A DNA stretch of 7,279 bases from Actinomycetota bacterium (GCA_005883175.1 VAYV01000086.1:1-7279); one strand, 5' to 3'; shown: positions 1 through 6,138, numbered from the stretch's first letter. The notes: generated by a model not told the origin, from the letters alone. Numbers and translations: made by a program.

Positions 1-304
1 ACGCGAGGCGCTTCTTCAAGGTGAGCGCCGCCTTCGACGACTTCGGCAAGTCGTCGCGCGCCATCCCTACCGCGAGGGCCGTCCGGTTCTTCACCAGAAC
101 GCGTCCCTTGTCGTCGAGGATGCGGCCGCGCGGCGCCTCGACCGCGACGATGCGCACGCGGTTGTGCTCGGCGGCGTTCGCGTACGTGCTGCCCGACAGG
201 ACCTGAAGAAACCACAGGCGCGCGATCAGCACGCCGAGCATCGCGAGGACGATCGCCCCCACGATCGCGATCCGCAGACGGATCCGATCGTCGATGCCGG
301 TCAC
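1..304 (-). CDS. mrdA: Penicillin-binding protein 2 (elongasome transpeptidase), N-terminal part
   Basis: This is the start of a class B penicillin-binding protein, which cross-links peptidoglycan during rod elongation together with RodA and MreBCD. The sequence shows 101 codons from a GTG at 304, open to the left edge. A short cytoplasmic N-terminus is followed by one membrane anchor at about residues 8-33 (IAIVGAIVLAMLGVLIARLW), then the conserved start of the periplasmic dimerisation region: YANAAEHNRVRIVAVEAPRG followed by RILDDKGRVLVKNR. That RG-I-D-x-G-L pattern is typical of PBP2/FtsI-type proteins. The catalytic serine domain lies outside the window. The start is supported by GGAGG at 312-316, seven bases upstream, and by the GTGA overlap with the mreD stop. 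The position after mreD favours PBP2 over FtsI. The gene symbol rests on family and context. Confidence 0.9.
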   Translation of the reverse strand, partial: MTGIDDRIRLRIAIVGAIVLAMLGVLIARLWFLQVLSGSTYANAAEHNRVRIVAVEAPRGRILDDKGRVLVKNRTALAVGMARDDLPKSSKAALTLKKRLA

Positions 305-813
305 AGGCCAACCTCCGAGGGCCGCGGCCGCAGTCGCCCGCCGAGCGTTCGAACGATGGGGAAAACGAACGGCGTCAGCAAGCAGTTGTATGCGGCGGCC
401 AAGACCGCAGCGCGCACAACGCTCACCGCACCGAATCGCTCGCCGAGCATCCGGCTGAATGCCGCGTAGAACAGCACGCCCAAGAATGTGGCGATCGACA
501 CCATCACCATCGGAAGCCACGCGCCCGGCGATTGCACTTGCGCGCGCACGCGGCCGACGACGTACCCGATGATCGTGAACGTCAGCGCGGAGACGCCCGC
601 GGGAAGCTGCAGCACGAGGTCCGTGGACAAGCCCATGACGAACCCGGCCGTCGCGCCGAAGGCCGGCCCCTCGCCCATCCCGAGCGCGACGACCATCAGC
701 AGCAACAGCTCCGGCTTCGCTCCGACCAACGTCGCGCGCCCGAACACCGACGTCTCGAACGCGAGCCCCGTGATCGTGAGCAGGAACAGCAGCACCGTCC
801 GCTTCCAGATCAT
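301..813 (-). CDS. mreD: Rod shape-determining protein MreD
   Basis: This is the integral membrane component of the elongasome, thought to link MreB filaments and MreC to the PBP2-RodA synthase. The 170-residue protein is almost wholly hydrophobic, with about six membrane segments near residues 5-23, 33-48, 50-70, 73-88, 99-119 and 131-155. It contains the typical MreD stretch KPELLLLMVVALGMGEGPAF followed by GATAGFVMGLSTDL, and the length is normal for the family. The ATG at 813 overlaps the mreC stop in an ATGA, so translation is probably coupled. No strong Shine-Dalgarno is visible. The sequence is weakly conserved across the family, so the call relies on topology, the PELLLL...G...GLSTDL motif and its place between mreC and mrdA. 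A short basic tail (RLRPRP) ends the protein. Confidence 0.93.
   Translation of the reverse strand: MIWKRTVLLFLLTITGLAFETSVFGRATLVGAKPELLLLMVVALGMGEGPAFGATAGFVMGLSTDLVLQLPAGVSALTFTIIGYVVGRVRAQVQSPGAWLPMVMVSIATFLGVLFYAAFSRMLGERFGAVSVVRAAVLAAAYNCLLTPFVFPIVRTLGGRLRPRPSEVGL
312..316 (-). promoter_or_regulatory. Shine-Dalgarno site for mrdA
   Basis: GGAGG on the minus strand lies inside the last codons of mreD, with a 7-base spacer to the GTG at 304-302. It is the strongest ribosome binding site at any of the overlapping junctions here. It selects the GTG start that shares four bases (GTGA) with the mreD stop codon. Confidence 0.7.
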
Positions 814-1679
814 GGCGCCGCCGTCCCCGATGGCGACGGCGAAGACGTCGCCGTCTGGCCGATGATGAGCAACACGTAGTCCAGGCTCGAGAAGTCGACG
901 TAGGGCTGGATCGCCACGACCCGAGAGAGGTTCGACTGCGCCGGCGGAGCCGACACGACGGTGCCGATCGGGATGCCGGGCGGATACAGCCCTCGGTCGT
1001 AGCCGGATGTGACGACCCGATCGCCGACGCCGAGCTTGGCGTCTGGGTTGAACAGCTCAAGCTTCGTGTCCTCCGACCCATCCCCCTCGAGCAGCCCGGT
1101 CTCGCCGCTCGGGACGACCCGGCTCGCGACGGCGCTCGTACGGTCGATCAGCAGCAAGATCTCCGAGGTGGACGGACCGACCCTGATCACGCGGCCGACG
1201 AGCCCGTCGCCGGCGATCACCGGCATGTCCTTCTTCACCCCGGCGCGGCTCCCGCGGTCGATGAACACGGTCCGCTCGAAGTTGGAAGGACTGACGCCGA
1301 TCACTTGCGCCGCCACCGTGTTGAGGTTGTAGCGATCCCGTATGCCGAGCAGCTTGCGGAGACTCTCGTTCTCTCGCTCGATCTCGGCGACCGTGTTTTG
1401 ACCCGCGCGCAGCTCGGCGACCTGCCGCTGCAGCGTCGAGACGCGCGAGCGCAAAGTGGGCACCTCGGTGAAGCCGGCGAAGAAGTTGCCGACCGGCCGG
1501 AAGATCGTAACGAGACCATGCTGGATCGGAGACAGGATCGTCAGGGCGACGTGTCCGATCCGCTCGAAAGGTCCGTTCCCCTTGTCCCGGTAATCGATGG
1601 TGATGATGGCAAGCGACGCAACGATGAGGATGACGAGCAGCCATCGGACCCGCTTGGATCGATCGAACATCCGAATCAT
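810..1679 (-). CDS. mreC: Rod shape-determining protein MreC
   Basis: This is the bitopic scaffold of the elongasome; its periplasmic part binds PBP2 and helps activate it. The 289 residues show a basic N-terminus (RSKRVR), one membrane anchor at about 13-30 (WLLVILIVASLAIITIDY), a coiled coil at about 73-112 (TLRSRVSTLQRQVAELRAG and ENESLRKLLG), then the paired beta domains. These include VIGVSPSNFERTVFIDRGSR at 127-146 and GLVGRVIRVGPSTSEILLLI at 159-178. A Ser/Pro/Thr-rich tail (TSSPSPSGTAAP) ends it. Length and order are standard. The start is uncertain: ATG at 1679 and ATG at 1670 are three codons apart, and neither has a clear Shine-Dalgarno. The stop overlaps the mreD start (ATGA). The gene is separated from mreB by an unusually long structured gap. 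Confidence 0.95.
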   Translation of the reverse strand: MIRMFDRSKRVRWLLVILIVASLAIITIDYRDKGNGPFERIGHVALTILSPIQHGLVTIFRPVGNFFAGFTEVPTLRSRVSTLQRQVAELRAGQNTVAEIERENESLRKLLGIRDRYNLNTVAAQVIGVSPSNFERTVFIDRGSRAGVKKDMPVIAGDGLVGRVIRVGPSTSEILLLIDRTSAVASRVVPSGETGLLEGDGSEDTKLELFNPDAKLGVGDRVVTSGYDRGLYPPGIPIGTVVSAPPAQSNLSRVVAIQPYVDFSSLDYVLLIIGQTATSSPSPSGTAAP

Positions 1680-1710
1680 CGCGCCGGGAACCGGCTCACG
1701 CCGATCCCCC

Positions 1711-1733
1711 GAAACCTCCTCTCAGGAGGGTTC
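1711..1733 (-). promoter_or_regulatory. Hairpin 3 containing a paired AGGAGG
   Basis: CCTCCT (1729-1724), a GAG loop (1723-1721) and AGGAGG (1720-1715) form a perfect 6-bp stem in the mRNA; past one C/T mismatch, AA/TT and G/C pairs extend it to 1733 and 1711. The 3' arm is a perfect anti-16S sequence, 35 bases upstream of the mreC ATG and so too far to serve it directly. The hairpin could hide a ribosome binding site or act as a weak stop for RNA polymerase, although only TTT follows the stem. The function is not established. Confidence 0.45.
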
Positions 1734-1746
1734 GCGCTTGCGCGCG
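1733..1746 (-). repeat. Short GNRA-type hairpin (hairpin 2)
   Basis: On the minus strand CGCGC-GCAA-GCGCG forms a 5-bp all-G/C stem closed by a GCAA tetraloop. Small G/C stems are common by chance in sequence of this composition. It is noted because it lies directly between two larger hairpins. Confidence 0.35.
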
Positions 1747-1756
1747 CTCCCTCCGC

Positions 1757-1796
1757 TGGTTCGGTCAGCGCTGCATCCGCGCGCAAGACCGAACCA
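1757..1796 (-). repeat. Perfect 10-bp inverted repeat (hairpin 1)
   Basis: TGGTTCGGTC at 1757-1766 and GACCGAACCA at 1787-1796 are exact reverse complements separated by 20 bases. The loop is G+C-rich and could pair further (GCGC at 1768-1771 with GCGC at 1779-1782). On the minus (sense) strand it is followed by purine-rich GCGGAGGGAG rather than U, so it does not look like an intrinsic terminator. A dimeric protein binding site is another reading. Confidence 0.6.
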
Positions 1797-1871
1797 AAAG
1801 TCTTGTTAAGAGAGTGTTCCGTTTCTCAGAATCGTTCCCGATGCCTGTACTACGACCATCGAAACACCCTC

Positions 1872-2906
1872 TCAGTGCCGCGACGACGAGATCAGCACGC
1901 GTCGCAGCGCTTCGAACTCTTCCAGGCACTTCCCCGAGCCGACCGCGACGCAGCTGAGCGGCGACTCGGTGATGTGCACCGGCATACCGGTCTCGTGCTT
2001 CAGCCGCTCGTCCAAGCCCTTGAGCAACGCCCCTCCGCCCGTCAGCACGATGCCCCTGTCCATGATGTCGGCGGCCAGCTCCGGCGGGGTCTTATCGAGC
2101 GTGTTCTTGACCGCGTCGAGGATCTGGTTCACCGGTTCCTCCATCGCGCGCCGGATCTCGGCCGCGCTCACGAGGATCGTCTTCGGAAGCCCTGTTACCA
2201 AGTCCCGGCCCCGGATCTCGGCGTCGGGAACGTCGGGAATCGGAAACGCCGTTCCGATCTCCATCTTGACCTCTTCTGCCGTGCGCTCGCCCAGCATCAG
2301 CGAGTACTCCTTCTTGATGTACTGGACGATGGCGTCGTCCAGCTCATCGCCGGCCACACGGACGCTCTGGCTGGTGACGACCCCGCCGAGCGAGATCACG
2401 GCGACTTCGGTCGTGCCCCCGCCGATGTCGCAGATCATGTTGCCGGTTGGCTCGTGGATCGGAAGGCCCGCCCCGATCGCGGCCGCCATCGGTTCCTCGA
2501 TGATGTGCGCACTCCGGCCACCGGCCGCGTACGTCGCTTCTTCCACCGCGCGCTGCTCAACGCTGGTGATCCCGCTCGGCACGCAGATGATCACCCGCGG
2601 CTTGGCCAACATCCGGCGCCGGTGCACCTTCTGGATGAAGAAGCGGAGCATCTTCTCCGTCACGTCGAAGTCGGCGATGACTCCGTCCTTGAGCGGTCTG
2701 ATCGCTTGGATGTGACTCGGGGTTCGCCCGATCATCCGTTTGGCCTCCGCCCCGACGGCGAGGATCGACCCGTTCTTCGTGTTCACGGCCACGACCGAAG
2801 GCTCATCGAGCACGATGCCGCGCCCGCGAACGTAGACCAGGGTGTTTGCGGTGCCCAAGTCCACCGCCATGTCACGACCGATGAACTGGAACCAGGTATC
2901 GAACAT
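1872..2906 (-). CDS. mreB: Rod shape-determining actin homologue MreB
   Basis: MreB is an ATP-dependent, actin-like protein that forms membrane-bound filaments guiding lateral wall synthesis. The 344 residues match the usual length. The N-terminus MFDTWFQFIGRD is rich in aromatic and aliphatic residues, suiting membrane attachment. Actin-fold signatures follow in order: phosphate-1 loop VDLGTANTLVY at 15-25, VPSGITSVEQRAV at 109-121, IIEEPMAAAIGAGLP at 135-149, phosphate-2 loop ICDIGGGTTEVAVISLGG at 158-175, and adenosine motif IVLTGGGALLKGL at 286-298. All look intact. The chosen ATG at 2906 has AGGAA at 2919-2923 with a rather long 12-base spacer; no earlier in-frame start is supported. The gene is preceded by a 116-base gap with a candidate promoter and followed by a 192-base structured gap, so it may be expressed differently from mreCD-mrdA. 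Confidence 0.97.
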   Translation of the reverse strand: MFDTWFQFIGRDMAVDLGTANTLVYVRGRGIVLDEPSVVAVNTKNGSILAVGAEAKRMIGRTPSHIQAIRPLKDGVIADFDVTEKMLRFFIQKVHRRRMLAKPRVIICVPSGITSVEQRAVEEATYAAGGRSAHIIEEPMAAAIGAGLPIHEPTGNMICDIGGGTTEVAVISLGGVVTSQSVRVAGDELDDAIVQYIKKEYSLMLGERTAEEVKMEIGTAFPIPDVPDAEIRGRDLVTGLPKTILVSAAEIRRAMEEPVNQILDAVKNTLDKTPPELAADIMDRGIVLTGGGALLKGLDERLKHETGMPVHITESPLSCVAVGSGKCLEEFEALRRVLISSSRH

Positions 2907-2967
2907 CTATGAGAAAGCTTCCTGTCGGGCGGATCTGAGTCGCCGGGTTCAGCGCCTCGGACCGAAG

Positions 2968-2977
2968 TCTCGCGAGA
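2968..2977. repeat. Perfect 10-bp palindrome TCTCGCGAGA
   Basis: This self-complementary decamer abuts the candidate -10 hexamer, at the predicted transcription start of mreB. Its position would suit an operator for a dimeric repressor. A single 10-bp palindrome rich in CG is also plausible by chance in this genome, where CGCG is frequent. Confidence 0.35.
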
Positions 2978-3004
2978 GTCTAGCAGCGCGGAAGGGCCGG
3001 ACAA
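2977..3004 (-). promoter_or_regulatory. Candidate mreB promoter
   Basis: On the minus strand TTGTCC (3004-2999) and TAGACT (2982-2977) are separated by 16 bases, a 4/6 match to each sigma-70-type hexamer. A start site near 2970 would leave a leader of about 65 bases before mreB. It lies in the only gap between the housekeeping block and the mre genes, where a promoter is expected. The score is moderate and the spacing slightly short. No strong terminator for radC is visible upstream, only a T5 run at 3003-3007 after a weak 3-bp stem, so read-through from radC is also likely. Confidence 0.4.
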
Positions 3005-3022
3005 AAAGCTTGGTTGAGCAGG

Positions 3023-3715
3023 CTAAAGGGCCCCGGCTTCGACCAGGCTCTTCCATCCAGTGGCCGCGATGATGATGTGGTCCACGAACTCGAGGCCGAT
3101 CAGGTCGGCGCCGCGCGCCAGCCGCCTCGTGATCGCAAGGTCGTCGGCGCTGGGTGTGGGCTCGCCGCTGGGGTGATTGTGCGCGACCAGCAGGGCGGCG
3201 ACGCCCGGCTCTCGGAAGGCCGCCGAGAAGACCTCTCGCGGCTCCATCGGCGCGTGCGCCACACCGCCGACGCCGACCGACACCTCGCGCAGCACCCGAT
3301 GACGCCGGTCCAGCAACAAGACCACGGACTCTTCTCGCTGGAGGTGCGCGAGCCGCGGCGTCAGAAGTGCCGCCGCATCCTCGGGCCGCAGGATCTGCGG
3401 CCGCTCGCCGGCAAGCGCGCGCGCAGCACGCCTCCCAAGCTCCAATGCAGCGACGACTTCGGCCGCCTTCGCGAGACCCATCCCCTTGACCGCGGCCAGA
3501 TCTACTTCCGAGCAGCGCGCCAGTCCGCCCGGACCGCCGACCGTCGCAAGCACGCGCGCGGCGAGCGCCATGACGCCGTCACGCCCTCCGGTGCCGAGCA
3601 CGAGGGCAAGCACCTCGGCATCGGACAGCGCAGCCGGACCCAACGCCAGAAGACGTTCGCGCGGACGATCGCCCGGCGGTTGCTCGCGCACGCGAAGCGT
3701 GCGCGAGCTGCTCAC
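3023..3715 (-). CDS. radC: RadC family JAMM/MPN domain protein
   Basis: This protein of the RadC (UPF0758) family was once assigned to DNA repair; that role is disputed and the true function is unknown. The 230 residues show an N-terminal RadC region (RPRERLLALGPAALSDAEVL, 17-36), a helix-hairpin-helix-like segment (EVDLAAVKGMGLAKAAEVVA, 70-89) and a C-terminal JAMM domain. The JAMM domain has the metal motif HNHPSGEPTPSADD at 179-192 (H179, H181, D192), preceded by PREVFSAAFR. The motif is intact, so metal binding and probably hydrolase chemistry are retained. The start is a GTG at 3715 overlapping the ndk stop as GTGA, with no clear Shine-Dalgarno, so translation is likely coupled to ndk. 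The stop is TAG. The first residues (MSSSRTLRVREQPPGDRPRE) fit the family N-terminus, supporting this start. Its place beside mreB matches the radC-mreBCD order of Firmicutes. Confidence 0.95.
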   Translation of the reverse strand: MSSSRTLRVREQPPGDRPRERLLALGPAALSDAEVLALVLGTGGRDGVMALAARVLATVGGPGGLARCSEVDLAAVKGMGLAKAAEVVAALELGRRAARALAGERPQILRPEDAAALLTPRLAHLQREESVVLLLDRRHRVLREVSVGVGGVAHAPMEPREVFSAAFREPGVAALLVAHNHPSGEPTPSADDLAITRRLARGADLIGLEFVDHIIIAATGWKSLVEAGAL

Positions 3716-4122
3716 GGAAGGTTCGGGAAGAAAAGGTTCAGCTCGCGCTCGGCCGACTCGGGCGAGTCTGAACCGTGCACGAGGTTCTCGGTCGTCAGGA
3801 TCGCGAAGTCCCCGCGGATGGTCCCTTGCGCCGCTTTCTTCGGATCGGTTTCGCCCATCATCTGGCGCACGACGGCGACCGCCTCGTCACCCTCGACGGC
3901 CATCGCAACGATCGGTCCCGACGTGATGAACTCCAGCAGCTCGCCGAAGAACGGCTTCTCCACGTGCTCGGCGTAGTGCTCGTTCGCGAGCGGTTCGTCG
4001 ATCATCATCATCTTCACGTCGATGATGTCGAGCTGCTTCTGCTCGAGCCGGCGGATGACCTCACCGACCAGCTTCCGCCGGACCCCGTCCGGCTTCACGA
4101 ACACGAGCGTGCGTTGCTTCAT
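3712..4122 (-). CDS. ndk: Nucleoside diphosphate kinase
   Basis: Ndk transfers the gamma-phosphate of ATP to NDPs and dNDPs through a phosphohistidine, balancing nucleotide pools in the cytoplasm. The 136 residues are of usual length. Visible motifs are TLVFVKPDGV at 5-14 (with the substrate lysine at 10), GTIRGDFAI just before the active site, and NLVHGSDSPESAERELNLFF with the catalytic histidine at about 116. The frame is open for 11 codons further upstream (ATG at 4155), but that start would lie inside folC and lacks a good ribosome site. The ATG at 4122 has GGGAG (4129-4133) with a 6-base spacer and gives the normal MKQRTLVFVK N-terminus. Sixteen bases separate it from the folC stop, and the radC GTG overlaps its stop. 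Confidence 0.97.
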   Translation of the reverse strand: MKQRTLVFVKPDGVRRKLVGEVIRRLEQKQLDIIDVKMMMIDEPLANEHYAEHVEKPFFGELLEFITSGPIVAMAVEGDEAVAVVRQMMGETDPKKAAQGTIRGDFAILTTENLVHGSDSPESAERELNLFFPNLP

Positions 4123-4128
4123 CGCGAT

Positions 4129-4133
4129 CTCCC
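4129..4133 (-). promoter_or_regulatory. Shine-Dalgarno site deciding the ndk start
   Basis: GGGAG on the minus strand with a 6-base spacer to the ATG at 4122-4120 lies in the 16-base folC-ndk gap. It favours the 136-residue Ndk over the longer frame beginning at 4155. Confidence 0.7.
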
Positions 4134-4138
4134 GAGGA

Positions 4139-5440
4139 TCACCGCGCGGGTACAAACTTCCGGCGCGCGTCGCCGACAGTGTACAAGGAGCCCGTCACCA
4201 AGATGGCGTCGGACTCCTCGGCTCTTTCCATTGCGACGGAAATCGCGTCTGCGACGTTCGGCACGCTCTGCGCGTCCTTGCCGAGGGCGCGCACGGCGGC
4301 CACAAGCTGCTCGACCGATGCGGCACGAGGCGAGTCGTTGCGCGTCACGATGATGTCGTCGGCGATGTTGGCGAGCGGCGCAAGGACGCCTTCGACGTCT
4401 TTGTCTTCCATAATCGAAAAGATCAGGTGGAGCTTCTCCCATCGGAACGACGCCTGCATCGCGTCGGCGAGCGCGCGCGCCGCCGCGGGGTTGTGCGCGC
4501 CGTCCAGCACGACGAGCGGCCCTCGCCGGACGACCTCCATCCGGCCCGGCACCTTGATGCTCGAGAACGCTTCCGCCATCAGCTCGTCGTCGAGGTGGCG
4601 GTCGCCGAGGAGCGCGTACGCGGCGGCCGCGCCGAGCGCGACGTCGTGTGCAAACTGCTCGCCGAACATCGGCAAGAACAGGTCCGGGTAGCGATCGTCG
4701 CCGATCCGCAAGGACAGGCTTTGTCCGCCGAGCGCAAGCGCGACCTTCTCGAGCGCAAAAGCGTCACCTTCGACCCGGACGCGCGCGCCCAGCTCGTCGG
4801 CGCGCGCGTGGATCACGTCGGCGACCTCCGGCGCTTGCTCGACGGTAACCACGGTCGAACCTTTCTTGATGATGCCGGATTTCTCATTGGCCGCCTCGAC
4901 CGGCGTCGTACCGAGCTCCCGGTGATCGACGTCGATGCGCGCGATCGCCGCGACCGCGGCGTCGACCACGTTGGTCGCGTCCCACGAGCCGCCCATCCCG
5001 ACCTCGATGACCGCCGCGTCGACCGCCTTGTCGGCGAACCAGGTGAACGCAAGCGCGGTCGCCGCTTCGAACCATGTGATCGTCTGCCCCTGCTGGTCGA
5101 AGTGATCGAGGTACGGCGCGAGCTCTCGCCACACCTCGACGAACTCCTCTTCCGAGATCGGCTCGCCGTCGTAGGCGAACCGCTCGCGCACGTTGATCAG
5201 ATGCGGCGATGTGTACGTGGCGACGCGCAAGCCGGCGGCGCGCAGCACCTCGGTCGCCGCGCGCGCGCAGGTCGTCTTCCCGTTGGTCCCGGTGATGTGT
5301 ATGACGGGGTAGCCCTGCTCGGGATGATCCATGAGGTCGAGCAGCGCTTCGATGCGCTCGATCGTCGGCGACGTCAGGCGGCCGGTCCGTTCGTAGTTCG
5401 TGCGCTTGTCGAGCGCGCGGACCGCTTCGTCGTACTTCAT
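4139..5440 (-). CDS. folC: Folylpolyglutamate synthase (possibly also dihydrofolate synthase)
   Basis: FolC ligates glutamate to folates with ATP, retaining them in the cell; many bacterial enzymes also make dihydrofolate from dihydropteroate. The 433 residues are of normal size and belong to the Mur ligase fold. The sequence shows the P-loop ITGTNGKTT at 49-57, the TSPHL motif at 77-81, IEVGMGGSWDATNVV at 145-159, DHRELG at 172-177 and the EKSGIIKKG lysine segment (residues 186-194). Further on are PGRMEVV and LDGAHNPAAARALA in the C-terminal half. The catalytic features look intact. The ATG at 5440 overlaps the valS stop as ATGA with no clear Shine-Dalgarno, implying coupling to valS. The valS-folC pair is widely conserved. 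Whether the protein is bifunctional cannot be told from sequence by eye. Confidence 0.96.
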   Translation of the reverse strand: MKYDEAVRALDKRTNYERTGRLTSPTIERIEALLDLMDHPEQGYPVIHITGTNGKTTCARAATEVLRAAGLRVATYTSPHLINVRERFAYDGEPISEEEFVEVWRELAPYLDHFDQQGQTITWFEAATALAFTWFADKAVDAAVIEVGMGGSWDATNVVDAAVAAIARIDVDHRELGTTPVEAANEKSGIIKKGSTVVTVEQAPEVADVIHARADELGARVRVEGDAFALEKVALALGGQSLSLRIGDDRYPDLFLPMFGEQFAHDVALGAAAAYALLGDRHLDDELMAEAFSSIKVPGRMEVVRRGPLVVLDGAHNPAAARALADAMQASFRWEKLHLIFSIMEDKDVEGVLAPLANIADDIIVTRNDSPRAASVEQLVAAVRALGKDAQSVPNVADAISVAMERAEESDAILVTGSLYTVGDARRKFVPAR

Positions 5441-6138
5441 GCGAGGTCGCGCGAGGCCTGCTCGAGGTGCGCGATCGCTTCTTGCTCGCGCGCGAGGCGT
5501 TCCCGTTGTGTCTCTACTACTTCCTCCGGTGCGCGCTCGGTGAAGGCGCGGTCGGCGAGCTTGGCGCCGATGCGCTCCAGCTCGGAACGGTGCTTCGCGA
5601 TGTCTCGCTCGATGCGGCGGCGCTCTTCATCGATGTCGAGCAGCCCTGCCAGCGGCACGTGGATGCGCGCGCCGTCGAGCACGAGGCGCGCCTCCTGCGC
5701 CGCCTCCTGCGCCGACGCCGCGATCGTCAGCTCACCCCAGTTGCCGAGCGCGCGCACGCGCTCCATCTCCGCCTCGATCAGCGCGCGCCGCGACGCGTCC
5801 TCGGCCACGATCGCCGCGGCCGGCTTCGTCTTCGGATCGATCCCGTGATCCGCGCGGAACCGGCGCAGGGCGCCGATCACATCCTGAAGGAACGCGATCG
5901 CGCGCTCGGCGTCTTCGTCGGCGTGGTCCCCCGCCGTGGGCCAGGGCGCGCGCACGAGCGTCTCCCCGCCGGTGAGCGCGCGCCACAGCTCTTCGGTGAT
6001 GAACGGCATGATCGGATGCAAGAGCACGAGCACCCGCTCGAGCACGTGCGCGAGGAGCGCGCGCTGATCTGCCTTCTCTTCCTCGGTATGGCCCAGTCGG
6101 CTTCGCGCGTCACGGTATCCAAGCGCGACAGGATCCAC
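5437..6138 (-). CDS. valS: Valyl-tRNA synthetase, C-terminal part in a shifted frame
   Basis: This frame carries the rest of ValRS: the anticodon-binding domain from about 6096 on (RLGHTEEEKADQRALLAHVL, LLHPIMPFITEELWRALTGG), the linker ALRRFRADHGIDPKTKPAA, and the C-terminal coiled-coil tRNA arm (DIDEERRRIERDIAKHRSEL, residues roughly 168-187 of this frame, continuing to the end). The nominal GTG at 6138 lies inside the codons for DRW of the upstream frame and is not a believable start; residues before about 6096 are out-of-frame noise. The stop is TGA, overlapping the folC ATG. Everything after the junction reads cleanly, as if under normal selection, which argues for a recent lesion or a sequence error rather than an old pseudogene. 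Confidence 0.85.
   Translation of the reverse strand: MDPVALGYRDARSRLGHTEEEKADQRALLAHVLERVLVLLHPIMPFITEELWRALTGGETLVRAPWPTAGDHADEDAERAIAFLQDVIGALRRFRADHGIDPKTKPAAAIVAEDASRRALIEAEMERVRALGNWGELTIAASAQEAAQEARLVLDGARIHVPLAGLLDIDEERRRIERDIAKHRSELERIGAKLADRAFTERAPEEVVETQRERLAREQEAIAHLEQASRDLA

Larger units (their letters stand above)
1680..1871 (-). other. Structured mreB-mreC intercistronic region
   Basis: This 192-base non-coding stretch lies between the mreB stop and the mreC start, the longest gap in the window. Read on the minus strand, the mreC-proximal part can form three hairpins in a row: 1796-1757 (10-bp stem), 1746-1733 (5-bp stem with a GCAA loop) and 1733-1711 (6-bp stem plus flanking pairs, GAG loop). 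The mreB-proximal third (about 1801-1871) is less G+C-rich and holds a weak imperfect inverted repeat (GAGGGTGTTTC near 1871-1861 against GGAACACTCT at 1820-1811). I see no convincing sigma-70 promoter and no hairpin followed by a long T-run, so a simple terminator is not supported. It may act as an mRNA processing, stability or translation-control element that sets the MreB to MreC ratio; that is inference. Confidence 0.5.

Noticed and set aside
1757..1796. Intrinsic terminator between mreB and mreC
   Set aside because: The stem is good, but on the sense strand it is followed by purine-rich sequence and on the other strand by AAAG, so no T-run is present in either direction.
1305..2912. Long plus-strand open frame of 535 codons
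   Set aside because: It runs antisense through mreB and part of mreC. Its product is Arg/Asp/His-rich with no recognisable domain, as expected from the reverse complement of high-G+C coding DNA.
3000..3022. Possible intrinsic terminator after radC (T5 run at 3003-3007)
   Set aside because: The only stem before the T-run on the minus strand is about 3 bp (GCT/AGC), too weak to call a terminator.
3014..3976. Plus-strand open frame of 320 codons opposite radC and ndk
   Set aside because: It is a mirror of radC and ndk, both intact by catalytic motifs; composition is Arg-rich and no start signal stands out.
4122..4155. Eleven-residue N-terminal extension of Ndk
   Set aside because: The extension overlaps folC, lacks a Shine-Dalgarno and is not part of the family; the ATG at 4122 has GGGAG at the right spacing.
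4022..5848. Long plus-strand open frame of 608 codons
   Set aside because: It is antisense to folC, the start of ndk and the end of valS, all of which have clear family motifs. The predicted product is Arg/Asp/Val-biased and turns Ser/Arg-rich near its end, with no motif.
6091..6138. Programmed frameshift or intein/intron in valS
   Set aside because: Sequence is missing rather than added, and there is no slippery heptamer or structured insert, so a deletion or assembly error fits better.
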